Below are positions 8,537-17,675 of a DNA stretch of 64,000 nt, piece after piece. The notes below the pieces were generated by a model, which saw only the letters and a program-made list of their open reading frames with translations, was not told where the DNA came from and did not search any database. The translations under genes were made by a program, and so were the position numbers. Every line of letters starts with the position of its first letter. Positions within the stretch are counted from its first letter, which is position 1. Source of the DNA: Janthinobacterium sp051380875 (GTDB lineage: Bacteria; Pseudomonadota; Gammaproteobacteria; Burkholderiales; Burkholderiaceae_D); assembly GCF_051380875.1 (NCBI RefSeq), contig NZ_JBNYXW010000008.1, positions 1-64,000 of the forward strand, read 5' to 3'.

Positions 8537-9541
8537 ATGCGACATCTTTTCCGTCTGGCCGTTGGCGGCCTCAGCCTGCTGCTCTGTAGCGTTCTTGCCA
8601 GCGCAGCCCCAGCCGTCACAGTACTAGGCAAGGACTTCACTTTCCCTAACAAGATCGAGGGCTTGCCGTCCAAGCTGTCGGACTTCAAGGATTTGCAGAT
8701 CAATCACTTCACGACCAGCGACGGTGTCAAGCTGGCGTACTGGGAAGCCGGTAAAGGCAAACCGTTGGTCTTCATTCCCGGTTGGTCGGCCAACGGCGCC
8801 GAGTATTTCAACGTCATGTACTTACTCAGCAAGCAGTACCACGTTTATGTACTGGACCCGCGTAATCAGGGGCTATCGCAGCATGTCGACTACGGCTCGC
8901 GCATCTCGCGCTTCGCCACCGACTTAAAGGAACTGAATGACCATCTCGGCCTGAAAAAAGCCGATTACTGCGGCTGGTCCATGGGCGCTTCGGTGCTATG
9001 GAGCTACATCGACCTCTATGGCACCAAAAGCATCAACAAGGTGGTGTTCATCGACGAGCCGCCATCGATTTACAGCCACGCCGACTGGACCGAAAAGGAA
9101 CGCGAGGACGCCGGCGCCATCACCAGCGATGCGGAACGCATGATCGACTCGTTCACTTCCGACAAGGCGCCGAATAAGATGATCGTCAACAGCCAGGCGT
9201 TCCAACGCGCCACGCTGATGGACTCGCCGTACTTCCAGAATTCGGAGAGCTTCGCGCAAGCCGTCGTGAAAAACAACATCGATGATTTGAAGCGCGTCAT
9301 GTTTGACCACGTCACCAATGACTGGCGCGACGTCATCAGCAAGCGTGTGGACGTGCCGACCGCCATCTTCACCGGCGTCTACAGCGATTCACTGAGGGGG
9401 CAGCGTTGGATCCACTCCGTCATTGCGAACAGCGAGCTGCATGTGTACACGGCCGAGGAACAAGGCGACCACTTCCTCGCCTTCAAAAATCCATTGAAAT
9501 TTACGGCTGACTTATCGGCCTTCCTCAACAAACCAAACTGA
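8537..9541 (+). CDS. Secreted alpha/beta hydrolase
   Basis: A 334-residue protein with a clear Sec signal peptide (MRHLFRLAVGGLSLLLCSVL, cleavage near ASA at 22-24), so it should act in the periplasm or outside the cell. The mature part has the alpha/beta hydrolase fold: HG-equivalent FIPGWSANG (about 79-87), LDPRNQGLS, the nucleophile elbow GWSMGAS (Ser148), and a C-terminal His in EQGDHFLAF. Relatives include haloperoxidase-like and ester hydrolases; the true substrate is not predictable. It stands alone, divergent from a LysR gene and convergent with the MetA-type gene. Confidence 0.85.
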   Translation: MRHLFRLAVGGLSLLLCSVLASAAPAVTVLGKDFTFPNKIEGLPSKLSDFKDLQINHFTTSDGVKLAYWEAGKGKPLVFIPGWSANGAEYFNVMYLLSKQYHVYVLDPRNQGLSQHVDYGSRISRFATDLKELNDHLGLKKADYCGWSMGASVLWSYIDLYGTKSINKVVFIDEPPSIYSHADWTEKEREDAGAITSDAERMIDSFTSDKAPNKMIVNSQAFQRATLMDSPYFQNSESFAQAVVKNNIDDLKRVMFDHVTNDWRDVISKRVDVPTAIFTGVYSDSLRGQRWIHSVIANSELHVYTAEEQGDHFLAFKNPLKFTADLSAFLNKPN

Positions 9542-9645
9542 TCGGAATTCATATGTCTATTCATAGCCCCTCCTGATGCCAGGCCAGATCCTTCATATTA
9601 GCGAATTAATTGCTCATTCAACAAGCAGCAGTCCAAGTAAGCGTG

Positions 9646-9677
9646 CAGCTGGCAGCGAAAAGCGTCGCTGCCAGCTG
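9646..9677. other. Perfect 12-bp hairpin between convergent genes
   Basis: CAGCTGGCAGCG (9646-9657) and its exact complement CGCTGCCAGCTG (9666-9677) enclose an 8-nt loop. It lies between the stop of the secreted hydrolase (9541) and the stop of the convergent MetA-type gene (9694). No T run follows on either strand, so it is not a classical intrinsic terminator. It may protect 3' ends or act with Rho. Confidence 0.5.
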
Positions 9678-9693
9678 TGAGGACGGCGGAAGC

Positions 9694-10608
9694 TTACAGC
9701 GCAATGAGGGTCTTGATCCAGAAAGCGCCCCCAGACGAACGGTTACGCACGTCATACTGCTTTTCATATTTCGCGGTGAACATCCAACCCTTGTCGTTCT
9801 GGTAGCGCAGCGACGGGCCGATGGCAAAAGCACGCCCACGATTGCCGCCTGCCACCGCGTGGCCAGCCACCTTGTCATCCGTTATTTGACGGTAGATGTA
9901 GCCGCTCACTCCTGCAACGAAGCCTTTGCCCAGCCCCCAACCCAAGGCGTAGTCCGCGTGCAGCTCCTGGCCGGATTTGTAGTCGGTATCATTGTTGCGG
10001 AAATTGTAATCGTACATCAATTTAATATCCGCATTCAGCCCTTTAGGCTGGATGTAAGATACGGCAATCAACGGTTCGATATTCCAGTAATTGCGGCCAA
10101 TATTAGCAACGTCACTCCGATCATATCGACCTGTAGGAGCGTTGGTTTCGAGTGCCACCACATAATGCAGTTCAGGTGATACATGGTAACCCAGCGCCGC
10201 CGCCAGATTGATATCGCCGATGCCGGTGTTGCGGCTACGGTTGGCCCCCACCCGCACGTCCACATTCAGCAACGGAACAATCGCATGCACGGCAAGTTGG
10301 CCACCCAGTACCTTTTGACCAGTCACCCAGATGAAGCGCGGGATGACCCCGGCGACATCCGCTTTAAAGCCTCCGATGGCTGCAGCGATGTCGTTGCCAC
10401 GATCATCGCGCAGCTCGGTTGCATGATAGCTGGTCGCATACACCAGCGGATAGAACCCGGGCGGTGGCATGGCGCCGACCAGGAAGTTCTCGACGCCATT
10501 AGGATAGATGCTGCCCCCGCCTTCGGTGGCAGCCGCTTGTCCACACAGGGCGGCGCCAGCGATCACCGCCGCATGCAGCAGCGCACTCGCACTCTGATTG
10601 TTGTTCAT
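9694..10608 (-). CDS. Phenol_MetA-type outer membrane protein
   Basis: A 304-residue protein with a signal peptide ending near AAATEGG. The remainder is rich in alternating beta strands and ends KTLIAL, fitting the Phenol_MetA_deg family (outer membrane beta barrels found in clusters for phenol and related aromatic degradation). Typical blocks include EGGGSIYPNGVENFLVG, PPPGFY and NAPTGRYD. It is last in a minus-strand set after a GMC oxidoreductase and an aldehyde dehydrogenase, 25 nt behind the latter. Uptake of a hydrophobic aromatic substrate across the outer membrane is the likely role, though this is not proven for the family. Confidence 0.8.
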   Translation of the reverse strand: MNNNQSASALLHAAVIAGAALCGQAAATEGGGSIYPNGVENFLVGAMPPPGFYPLVYATSYHATELRDDRGNDIAAAIGGFKADVAGVIPRFIWVTGQKVLGGQLAVHAIVPLLNVDVRVGANRSRNTGIGDINLAAALGYHVSPELHYVVALETNAPTGRYDRSDVANIGRNYWNIEPLIAVSYIQPKGLNADIKLMYDYNFRNNDTDYKSGQELHADYALGWGLGKGFVAGVSGYIYRQITDDKVAGHAVAGGNRGRAFAIGPSLRYQNDKGWMFTAKYEKQYDVRNRSSGGAFWIKTLIAL

Positions 10609-10633
10609 GCTGTTGTCTCCTCTGTTCTTTTTA

Positions 10634-12085
10634 TCAGAATGGGTATTGCTGATTTTCCGGTTCGATGGTGATCCACTTGAGGTCGGTGAATTCGTCGATC
10701 ACGGCGCGGCCGTCGAACTTGCCGTAGCCGCTGTGTTTCATCCCGCCATACGGCGATTGCGCCTCGTTTTGTACAGTCGCCCCATTCACATGCACACAAC
10801 CGGCGTCTATCCGCAGGGCCACCATCAAGGCACGATGGACATCGTGGCCGAATACGCCGGCAGATAAGCCGTAAGCGGTGTCGTTAGCTACGCGAACGGC
10901 CTCTTCCACCCCTTGCACTCGCACCACTGTCGTGATCGGACCGAAGGTTTCTTCGTCATAAATACGCATTTCTGGCGTCACATGGTCCAGGATCGTGGCT
11001 GGCATCACGGCGCCGTCTGCATGGCCGCCGCACACCAGTTTGGCTCCCTTGCTCACGGCATCGTCGATTAGTGCATTCAGGCGTGCACCGTTCTCGTTGC
11101 TGACCATGGGGCCAATCACGCAACCTGCGGTCGTGGCCGGATCGCCGGCCGGCAACTCCTTGGCGCGGGCAGCGTATTTGCTCACGAATTCGTCGGCCAC
11201 CGCCGCGTCCACCACCAGGCGTTCGGTGGACATGCAGATCTGGCCCTGATACAGGAACGAGCCAAACACTGCTGCCCTCACAGCCGCATCGACATTGGCG
11301 TCGTCCAGCACCACCAATGGCGCCTTGCCGCCCAGCTCCAGCAGGCAGCGTTTTAGTTGGGTCGCAGCTTTTTGCGCGATGATACGACCGACCTTGGTCG
11401 AGCCGGTGAAGTTGATGCGGCGTATTGCCGGATGGGCAATCAGTGCGTCGATGACTTCAGGTGCGTCGGCTGGTGCGTTAGTGAGGAAATTGAGCGCGCC
11501 GGGAGGCAAACCTGCTTCCAGCAGCGCCTCGACCACCAGTTGATGGGTGCGGGGACTCGCTTCCGACGCACGCAATACCACGGTGTTACCGCACACCAGA
11601 GGATAAGCAATGGCGCGCGCCGCCAACACGACAGGGCCATTCCACGGCACGATGCTGAGCACCACGCCGACCGGCTGGCGCACCGTCATCGACAGCGTGC
11701 CGGGTTTATCGGTGGGGATGGTCTCACCTTGGATCTGCGTGGCCAGTCCGGCCGCCTCGCGGAACAGATTGGCTGCCAGCATGACGTTGAAGCCGCTCCA
11801 CAATTCCGATGCGCCGACCTCGTTCGCCATTGCCTTGATGAATTCAGGCATCTTGGCCTCCAGTACATCTGCTGCCTTCAACAGGATGCGGCGACGTTCG
11901 GTAGGGGTGGTCAACGACCAGCTTTTAAAGGCCAGGCCGGCCGACGTTGCAGCCTTGACGGCATCATCCACAGAAGCGGCAGCAGCCACCGTGACACTCT
12001 GACCGGACGTAGGGCTAATCCGCGCATAGGTAGCGCCACCGGAAGCCGGGACGTGCTGGTTATCGATAATCAGTTTGGTTTCCAT
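10634..12085 (-). CDS. NAD(P)-dependent aldehyde dehydrogenase (salicylaldehyde/vanillin type)
   Basis: A 483-residue aldehyde dehydrogenase of normal length. The catalytic Glu lies in LELGGKAP (about 250), the catalytic Cys in GQICMST (about 285), and the cofactor motif is NFTGSTKVG. The sequence resembles benzaldehyde, vanillin and salicylaldehyde dehydrogenases (DoxF/NahF group), oxidising an aromatic aldehyde to the acid. It follows the GMC alcohol oxidase gene by 23 nt and precedes the MetA-type porin. An alcohol to aldehyde to acid route is therefore likely, and if the acid is salicylate it would enter the nag operon further along. The exact aldehyde is inferred. Confidence 0.88.
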   Translation of the reverse strand: METKLIIDNQHVPASGGATYARISPTSGQSVTVAAAASVDDAVKAATSAGLAFKSWSLTTPTERRRILLKAADVLEAKMPEFIKAMANEVGASELWSGFNVMLAANLFREAAGLATQIQGETIPTDKPGTLSMTVRQPVGVVLSIVPWNGPVVLAARAIAYPLVCGNTVVLRASEASPRTHQLVVEALLEAGLPPGALNFLTNAPADAPEVIDALIAHPAIRRINFTGSTKVGRIIAQKAATQLKRCLLELGGKAPLVVLDDANVDAAVRAAVFGSFLYQGQICMSTERLVVDAAVADEFVSKYAARAKELPAGDPATTAGCVIGPMVSNENGARLNALIDDAVSKGAKLVCGGHADGAVMPATILDHVTPEMRIYDEETFGPITTVVRVQGVEEAVRVANDTAYGLSAGVFGHDVHRALMVALRIDAGCVHVNGATVQNEAQSPYGGMKHSGYGKFDGRAVIDEFTDLKWITIEPENQQYPF

Positions 12086-12108
12086 ACTATTCTCCTTTGA
12101 TGTAAAAA

Positions 12109-13825
12109 TCAGGCTTCTGCCTTCAGAATTTCGGCCATCCGCTCACCAATCAGCACGCACGTTGCCATCGTGGCGACGGAGACGATTTGCGGCATGATTG
12201 AGCTATCGGCGATACGCAATCGCTTGATGCCGTTCACGCGCAGCTTGCTATCGACCACAGCGCTATCGTCCTTGCCCATGCGGCAGCTGCCGCTTTCGTG
12301 GAAGTAAGTTGTCGCGCCGTTGCGGATGAAATCGGTCATTTCCTTGCCGGTGAGCTGCTTGTTCGGTGCGACTTCACGCTTGGAGAGTTGCCGCAACGGC
12401 CCCGCATTGCCAATGTCGCGGCACATTTCGATACCCACCGCGAGCGCCTTGATGTCATCTTCGTGGCTGAGGAAATTGGCATGCACCAGCGGACGATCAC
12501 TGACCTTATTTGACCGCAACGCGATATGACCGCGGCTTTTCGGTTGCACCAGCCCGGCGCATAAAGCCCAGCTGTTGCCGGGTGGGTTGTAGGTTTTTGC
12601 GATTACCTCACTGGCATAAGGCAGCTCGATCTGCACCAAATTAAGATCCGGCGCGCCCTGGCGCTGGCTATTACTTTGCATGAAACCGGACACTTCGGCA
12701 CCGCTGTTGCGCAAATCACCAGGCGAGTTGGATTCCCACAGGCATCCGCCATGCAGAATATGGTCCTGGAAATTCTTCCCCACTTCCGGCGCGTGCATCA
12801 CTGTCTTGATGCCATGACGTTTCAGTTCTTGCTGATCGCCGATGCCGCTCAACATCAGCAGCTTGGGTGTATTGATGGCCCCAGTAGACAAAATGACTTC
12901 GCGGTTAACCTTCACTTTTACTGGCTTGCCATCGCGCGTGATTTCCACACCAGTCACCTCATTGCCGCTCAGACTCAGCCGGTCAATATGCGTGTTGACC
13001 AGCAATGTGACGTTCTTCTGACCCAGCACGGGATACAGATAGGCCTGCGCCATGCTGTGGCGTTGGCCATCCTTGATGATATGGTTCATCAGCGCAAAGC
13101 CCGACTCACGTTCCTCGCGCGCTCCGTTCAGGTCATCGAGCACCGGCAGCCCCAGTGCAGCACACGCCTGCAGCATGGCCGGCGCAATCGGCGCAGGATC
13201 ATGTGCCGGCTGGCACCAGACTGGGCCGCCTTGGCCGCGATAATGCGCGTCCGGTTTGCCCTGCCAGTTTTCCAGGCGACGATAGATGCCTAAAGCATGT
13301 TCGTAGCTCCAATCCTGGTCGCCGGTCACCGCCACCCAGTCATCCAGGTTCTTCTTGAATGGCCGCGCCCAAATGGTGGCGTTGATGCTGCTGCCGCCAC
13401 CGACCACGGCCCATGTGTTCAGGAATTGCGCGGTTATTAACGTGCACCGAGCGCTCAGCCACATCGCCCCAATCACGCGGCGTGCCCAGGTTGGTGAACC
13501 ATACGCGCGGATCTGAAACCGACGGCGCCGTGTCCCAGTCGCCTGCCTCGATCAGCAAAATCTTCACGTTCGGATCGGCCGCAAGCCGATTGACGAGCGC
13601 GCAACCGGCGCTGCCCGAGCCACAAACAATGTAGTCATAGGCATCCAGCAGCGCCTTGCCACGCTCCGCCTGATTCGTGCGGATGGTGTCCAGATTGTCC
13701 GCCAGCGCGCTTACGCCAACGCCGAACAAGCCGGCAGCTCCCATGAAACGTAGGAAATCGCGCCGGTCGATACGCCCTTTGATAAAAGCTGCTTCCAGCG
13801 ACGCTTGTTGATCCCTGCTCGACAT
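12109..13825 (-). pseudogene. Tat-exported GMC alcohol oxidoreductase, frameshifted
   Basis: The first part (13825 to about 13405) encodes a twin-arginine leader (DRRDFLRFMGAAGLFG, about residues 19-34) and the FAD-binding start of a glucose-methanol-choline oxidoreductase (YDYIVCGSGSAGCALVNRL). At about 13404-13408 the frame must move by +1 (a 2-nt loss or 1-nt gain). In the new frame the conserved VVGGGSSINATIWARP block continues without a break to the C-terminal HESGSCRMG and VSVATMATCVLIGERMAE motifs, ending at 12109. Both halves are otherwise intact, so the lesion is recent or a sequencing error. The enzyme would oxidise an alcohol, plausibly an aromatic one, before the aldehyde dehydrogenase encoded next. 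Confidence 0.82.
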
Positions 13826-13951
13826 AGTCTCCTCCAGTCTGGTTAAAGTCCGGCCCTCTGACGGGGCTCCGGTCTTCAAACAGATTAGAGGCAATGGCTA
13901 TCTACGTCTTACGGAAAGTGGCCAGCTCTGACGGATACTGGCCAGCTTTTG

Positions 13952-14944
13952 TCAAAAATGCGCGTTCGTGCGGGTTTCCGATGGCGTAACGCCGAAAGCC
14001 TGGCGATACTTTCGATTGAACTCACCTAAATGACGAAAACCCCAGTAATAAGCAATATCCGCGATGGTCTTTTCATGGGATTGTGCAAGCAACAGTTCGG
14101 CGTGAACACGCTTTAAACGCAAGCCGTGCAAATACTGCATTGGCGTGGTGTCACTTGCTTGCTGAAAGGTCCGCGTCAATGAACGGATGCTGCAGGAGGC
14201 CGCGTCGGCAATGTCACTGAGCCGAACATCAGATTCGAGGTGCTGATTGATGTAGTCAACTGCCTGCTTGAACTGACGAGGTGATACCTTGAAGGTCTTG
14301 CCGACCTGCTCTATATGATAGTTGCTGGGTTGGACGCTCAACAACGTCATCATCAGCAACTCTTCCATGCTGGCCATTTCCATCGCTGACGGAGAGGCGT
14401 TCAGCGTCGCCACAACGAAGCGCAACAAAGATGTCCAGCGATTGCTCGCGTCCGGCGACGACATCGGGTAATCGAAGCGCAAGCGGCCACTGGGAATATG
14501 GTCATGCAACTTGAGGCTGAATTTTTCAAAGCGGCTGCGCTCAAACCGCAGCTTCAATACTTCGGTATCGGGATCGTACAAGAAGACCGGGCTATCCTCT
14601 TCCTGGGAAACGAAAGTTGCGCCGCACTCGATACCGTATATTCCCCGGCTAGACGCCAATCCGGCACGGCCCGCAATCGCCGTCGTGACCAGCACTGCGT
14701 CCGCCAAACCCTGCGGGGTGATCTCTACCGAACGCCCGAATTGGAAAGTAGAGATCGCGACATGGCCACAGGCAGCGGCCCGCACATGCACTGCTTGCTC
14801 ACCTGCCGCGCGCGTCGCCGTGGGACGGGCGACAAAAGCGCCCTGCAGCTTTTCGATGGCCGGGCTCGCTTCGGCAAGATCCCGGGTGGCGACCTTGGTG
14901 TACCGATCGGATAATCTTAATCCGGCTTCGCTTGCTAACATCAC
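13952..14944 (-). CDS. AraC-family activator
   Basis: A 330-residue regulator. An AraC-binding-like N-terminal domain (about 1-210) is followed by two HTH units of the AraC/XylS type (about 225-325), with typical text such as SDIADAASCSIRSLTRTFQQ and DIAYYWGFRHLGEFNRKYRQ. It lies 127 bp upstream of the GMC/aldehyde dehydrogenase/MetA gene set on the same strand and is the best candidate to activate it. The XylS-like domain order fits a sensor of aromatic acids or alcohols; the ligand is inferred. Confidence 0.88.
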   Translation of the reverse strand: MMLASEAGLRLSDRYTKVATRDLAEASPAIEKLQGAFVARPTATRAAGEQAVHVRAAACGHVAISTFQFGRSVEITPQGLADAVLVTTAIAGRAGLASSRGIYGIECGATFVSQEEDSPVFLYDPDTEVLKLRFERSRFEKFSLKLHDHIPSGRLRFDYPMSSPDASNRWTSLLRFVVATLNASPSAMEMASMEELLMMTLLSVQPSNYHIEQVGKTFKVSPRQFKQAVDYINQHLESDVRLSDIADAASCSIRSLTRTFQQASDTTPMQYLHGLRLKRVHAELLLAQSHEKTIADIAYYWGFRHLGEFNRKYRQAFGVTPSETRTNAHF

Positions 14945-14966
14945 GGTGTCTCCCCATGAATTATTT

Positions 14967-15875
14967 TTAGTCTAGTTTCCCCTGCTGCGCCAACGCTAAC
15001 AACTTGTCCACCAAATGCCGCACCTTGGGCCGCAGGTGCGAAGTGCGTGGCCACACTGCATGAACATCAACGTCTTGCGTCGTGTACGCATCGAGCACCG
15101 TCACTAACTGGAGGGCCTCGATGTGCGGCCGAAACAGCACCAGCGGCATCTGGCATAGCCCCATGCCCGCCAACGCCGCGTCCATCATCGCCTCGCCATC
15201 ACTGATCTGATACGTCGGCGGCGGCGCAAATCGCGTCGCTACGCCATCATCAATCAGATGCCAGGCCAGCGGCCTGCCTCGCCGGTATCCCACGATACAC
15301 CGGTGCGCCGCGATATCGGCCGGCGTGCGTGGCGTGCCATGCTTGCGCAAATATTCGGGTGTTGCGCAAATTACCCAACGATGGCTGGTAAGCTTGCGGG
15401 CCACCAGGTCGCTGGAGTCCTCCAGCGACCCAAAGCGGATCGCCAGATCGACGCCCTCCTCCACCAGGTCGATGACGTGGTCAGTGAAAGTCAGCGTCAA
15501 CTGCAACGCTGGATACGCCTTGCCTACCTCCAGCAAGATCGGCATCATCACACTGCGGCCAAAAGCTGCCGGCATATCCACCCTCAGCCTGCCAGCAGGC
15601 TCCATGAGGCGGTTGCCCAAATTACCCTCGGCTTCGGATATCTCTTCCAGCGCCTGCGCGCAGACGGCGAAATAGGCCTCGCCGTCTGCCGTCAACGATA
15701 GACGGCGCGTGGTGCGATGGAATAACTTTACGCCCAACCGCTCCTCAAGGCGCGACACCGCCTTGCCGACAGCCGACTTGGAAATCCCCAGGCGCTCTCC
15801 CGCCTCGGTAAAACTCGACGCCCGCGCCGCAGCGACAAACGTCGCGATACCGCTAAGCGACTCAATGGTGATCAT
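14967..15875 (-). CDS. LysR-family regulator of tautomerase/ABM pair
   Basis: A 302-residue LysR regulator, with the HTH at residues 5-65 (ESLSGIATFVAAARASSFT, FHRTTRRLSLTADGEAYF) and an effector domain behind it. It is divergent from the tautomerase/ABM gene pair at 16003, and the 127-bp gap carries a perfect ATTGT-AG-ACAAT inverted repeat. A second, truncated copy of this gene sits at 29054-29290 next to the second tautomerase/ABM pair, so gene and target appear to have been duplicated together. The cut copy makes this the only intact regulator for both operators in the window. Confidence 0.9.
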   Translation of the reverse strand: MITIESLSGIATFVAAARASSFTEAGERLGISKSAVGKAVSRLEERLGVKLFHRTTRRLSLTADGEAYFAVCAQALEEISEAEGNLGNRLMEPAGRLRVDMPAAFGRSVMMPILLEVGKAYPALQLTLTFTDHVIDLVEEGVDLAIRFGSLEDSSDLVARKLTSHRWVICATPEYLRKHGTPRTPADIAAHRCIVGYRRGRPLAWHLIDDGVATRFAPPPTYQISDGEAMMDAALAGMGLCQMPLVLFRPHIEALQLVTVLDAYTTQDVDVHAVWPRTSHLRPKVRHLVDKLLALAQQGKLD

Positions 15876-15905
15876 ACTAGCTCCATTACCAACAAATAGA
15901 TCATC

Positions 15906-15953
15906 ATTGTAGACAATAAGTTTACATTATGGCGATCTTGAGCCTGTTTATCG
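15906..15953. promoter_or_regulatory. LysR-type operator region, first cassette
   Basis: ATTGTAGACAAT (15906-15917) is a perfect inverted repeat. The 13-mer AGCCTGTTTATCG begins at 15941, 35 bp after the start of the first box. The same two blocks recur with the same 35-bp offset at 29327 and 29362, upstream of the second cassette, while the DNA around them has diverged. Such conservation suggests a regulator binding site or core promoter. Confidence 0.55.
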
Positions 15954-16002
15954 GAAGCCACAATCACTTTAAGCTACAACCTTTACTCACCTGGAGAATA
16001 TT

Positions 16003-16182
16003 ATGCCTGTCGTACGAGTTACCTGGTTTGAAGGCAAGGAAGCCAAAACCAAGGCAGTGGTTGCTGCCGAAATCACCGAAAGCATCGTCAAACATACCGG
16101 CACTGACGCCAGCTACATTTACGTCGTGTTTGAGGACGTAAAACCGTCTGATTGGGCCGGCGCTGGCAAACTGTATGGCTGA
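16003..16182 (+). CDS. 4-oxalocrotonate tautomerase-like small protein
   Basis: A 59-residue protein starting MPVVRVTWFEG, preceded by TGGAGAAT. After Met removal the N-terminal Pro would be the catalytic base, as in the 4-oxalocrotonate tautomerase superfamily, and the length fits these hexameric enzymes. Its stop overlaps the ABM monooxygenase start by 8 nt (ATGGCTGA), so the two are translationally coupled. A paralogue with nearly identical sequence lies at 29451. The substrate is unknown: some keto-enol isomerisation of a ring-cleavage or quinone intermediate is reasonable. The usual extra Arg residues of true 4-OT are not evident. Confidence 0.8.
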   Translation: MPVVRVTWFEGKEAKTKAVVAAEITESIVKHTGTDASYIYVVFEDVKPSDWAGAGKLYG

Positions 16183-16534
16183 CGACCTGTTCTGGCTGTT
16201 CACTCTGAAGGTTCAGCCAGGCAAGTTCGACGCGTTCAAGAATCTGGTTGCCGACATCGTCGCGGCCAGCAGTAAAGAACCCGGCACGCTTGCCTACCAA
16301 TATGCCGTCAGCGACGATCAAGGTACTGTTCACATTTACGAACGCTACCGGGATTCTCAAGCTTTCGTCGATCACGTCGAGCACACTTTCGGCGGCTATG
16401 CAGAGCGTTTTCTGTCGCTGGTCTCCGTCGAGTCGCTGGTTGTCTACGGCGCACCGAACGTCCAGGCCCGCAAGGCACTGGACTCGTTCAACGCGACGTA
16501 CATGACCTTGTTTGACGGTTTCGCACGCGGCTAG
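16175..16534 (+). CDS. ABM-domain (quinol monooxygenase-like) protein
   Basis: A 119-residue antibiotic-biosynthesis-monooxygenase-fold protein (ferredoxin-like dimeric alpha/beta barrel, YgiN type). It shows LFWLFTLKVQPGKFDAFK, EPGTLAYQYAVSDD and HIYERYRDSQAFVDHVEHTF. Such proteins oxidise quinols or act as isomerases without a metal or flavin. It starts with ATG inside the end of the tautomerase gene, which suggests a fixed stoichiometry of the two products. The 3' end overlaps the convergent porin gene by 4 nt. The paralogue at 29623 has the same overlap but a TTG start. Confidence 0.82.
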   Translation: MADDLFWLFTLKVQPGKFDAFKNLVADIVAASSKEPGTLAYQYAVSDDQGTVHIYERYRDSQAFVDHVEHTFGGYAERFLSLVSVESLVVYGAPNVQARKALDSFNATYMTLFDGFARG

Positions 16535-17622
16535 AAGGTATGGCGCAGACCGCTCATCAAGCCGTTCTGCGTCTTTCCTGCCCCCACGGTTCCGCCGGCA
16601 TCCAGCGACACTGCAGAAGTGCCGCCGTTCTTCATGCGTCCCAGCGCGGCGTACACGGCGGTACGCTTCGAGAAGTAGTAGGTCAGGCGGCCGACCAACA
16701 TGGTCGCGTCGTTGTCGCTGCTTTTCTGATTGCGGCGCGCCACCTGGGTATCGAGGGTGACAAATGGGGTCAATGGGTAGCTGACGCCCAAGTAGTACAA
16801 ATCGGACTCGGTCAGGCCCGTGGCGGCACGCGTGGTGCGACCCATTACGCCGCCGCCAATCTTGGCCTCCCCGGTCTTGAAGTAACCATTGAGCATCAGG
16901 CGTTTGTCGCTGTTGTCGCTGCTGGTGAGTCCGTTGGCGGCGCCGGTATTGCCGTACATGATGTCGTATGCGACGTTGAAACCGTATGAAGGGGTTTCGT
17001 ACCCAAGCAAGCCGGTCACTTGCCTGCAGGCCTTCACGTTGCCCGCCACTTCGCCCGCACAGTTGGTCGCACCCGGGCCACCGGCCGACGAGCTGTCGCG
17101 TCCGGCACTATAAGTCGCCCCTACCACCACGTTGTTGAAACCACCGTAGTAGCCGATAGCGTTGTCACTGCGCGCATTCGGAATATAGGGATCGATACTA
17201 CTGATCGAGAACAAATTGGGTCCCATGACATCTGACTTCAGCAATGCCATAAAGGTCATGTTGACTTGGCGACCGATGGTCACCGTACCGAAATTTCCTT
17301 TCAACCCTACCGACGCCTGACGGCCGAACAAGCGATTGCCCTGGCTCAGGCCACCCGTATCGACCAGCAGGCCGGCCTCCAGCGTAAATAATGCCTGCAG
17401 GCCGCCGCCCAGGTCTTCGGTGCCGCGAAAGCCGATACGCGACGGGAATGAACCCGTCAATGCCGGCATTTTCACAATGGAGTCGCCTGCTGCATTGGCG
17501 TTGGTGGTGTAGACCAGTCCTTCGTCCAGCAGGCCATAAACCGTCACCGCGCTTTGCGCCATCGCGCTGCTTGCAGCCATGACAGCCAGCAATGCGGCTG
17601 CGCCTTGTATCGAATTTTTCAT
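16531..17622 (-). CDS. Gram-negative trimeric porin, end of nag operon
   Basis: A 363-residue porin of the OmpC-like betaproteobacterial family. It has a signal peptide (MKNSIQGAAALLAVMAASSAMA), then QSAVTVYGLLDEGL, the RIGFRGTEDLGGGLQALF block, RQASVGLKGNFGTVTIGRQ, and the terminal RHTF with Phe as last residue for BAM insertion. I start at 17622 (GGAGACAAAA upstream) rather than four codons earlier. It follows nagL by 53 nt and is the last gene of the salicylate/gentisate operon, so it probably serves as the outer membrane entry port for the aromatic acid. It is distinct in sequence from the second porin at 30970. Confidence 0.9.
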   Translation of the reverse strand: MKNSIQGAAALLAVMAASSAMAQSAVTVYGLLDEGLVYTTNANAAGDSIVKMPALTGSFPSRIGFRGTEDLGGGLQALFTLEAGLLVDTGGLSQGNRLFGRQASVGLKGNFGTVTIGRQVNMTFMALLKSDVMGPNLFSISSIDPYIPNARSDNAIGYYGGFNNVVVGATYSAGRDSSSAGGPGATNCAGEVAGNVKACRQVTGLLGYETPSYGFNVAYDIMYGNTGAANGLTSSDNSDKRLMLNGYFKTGEAKIGGGVMGRTTRAATGLTESDLYYLGVSYPLTPFVTLDTQVARRNQKSSDNDATMLVGRLTYYFSKRTAVYAALGRMKNGGTSAVSLDAGGTVGAGKTQNGLMSGLRHTF

Positions 17623-17675
17623 TTTTGTCTCCATTATTATGTTTTGGTACTATTTTGGTACTACTTCGACGTCGC

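Noticed and set aside
9646..9677. Hairpin as an intrinsic terminator
   Set aside because: The 12-bp stem is perfect, but there is no T run on either strand, so only a hairpin is claimed.
13400..13412. Programmed frameshift in the GMC gene
   Set aside because: No slippery sequence or downstream stem is obvious at the join; this family is not known for frameshifting.
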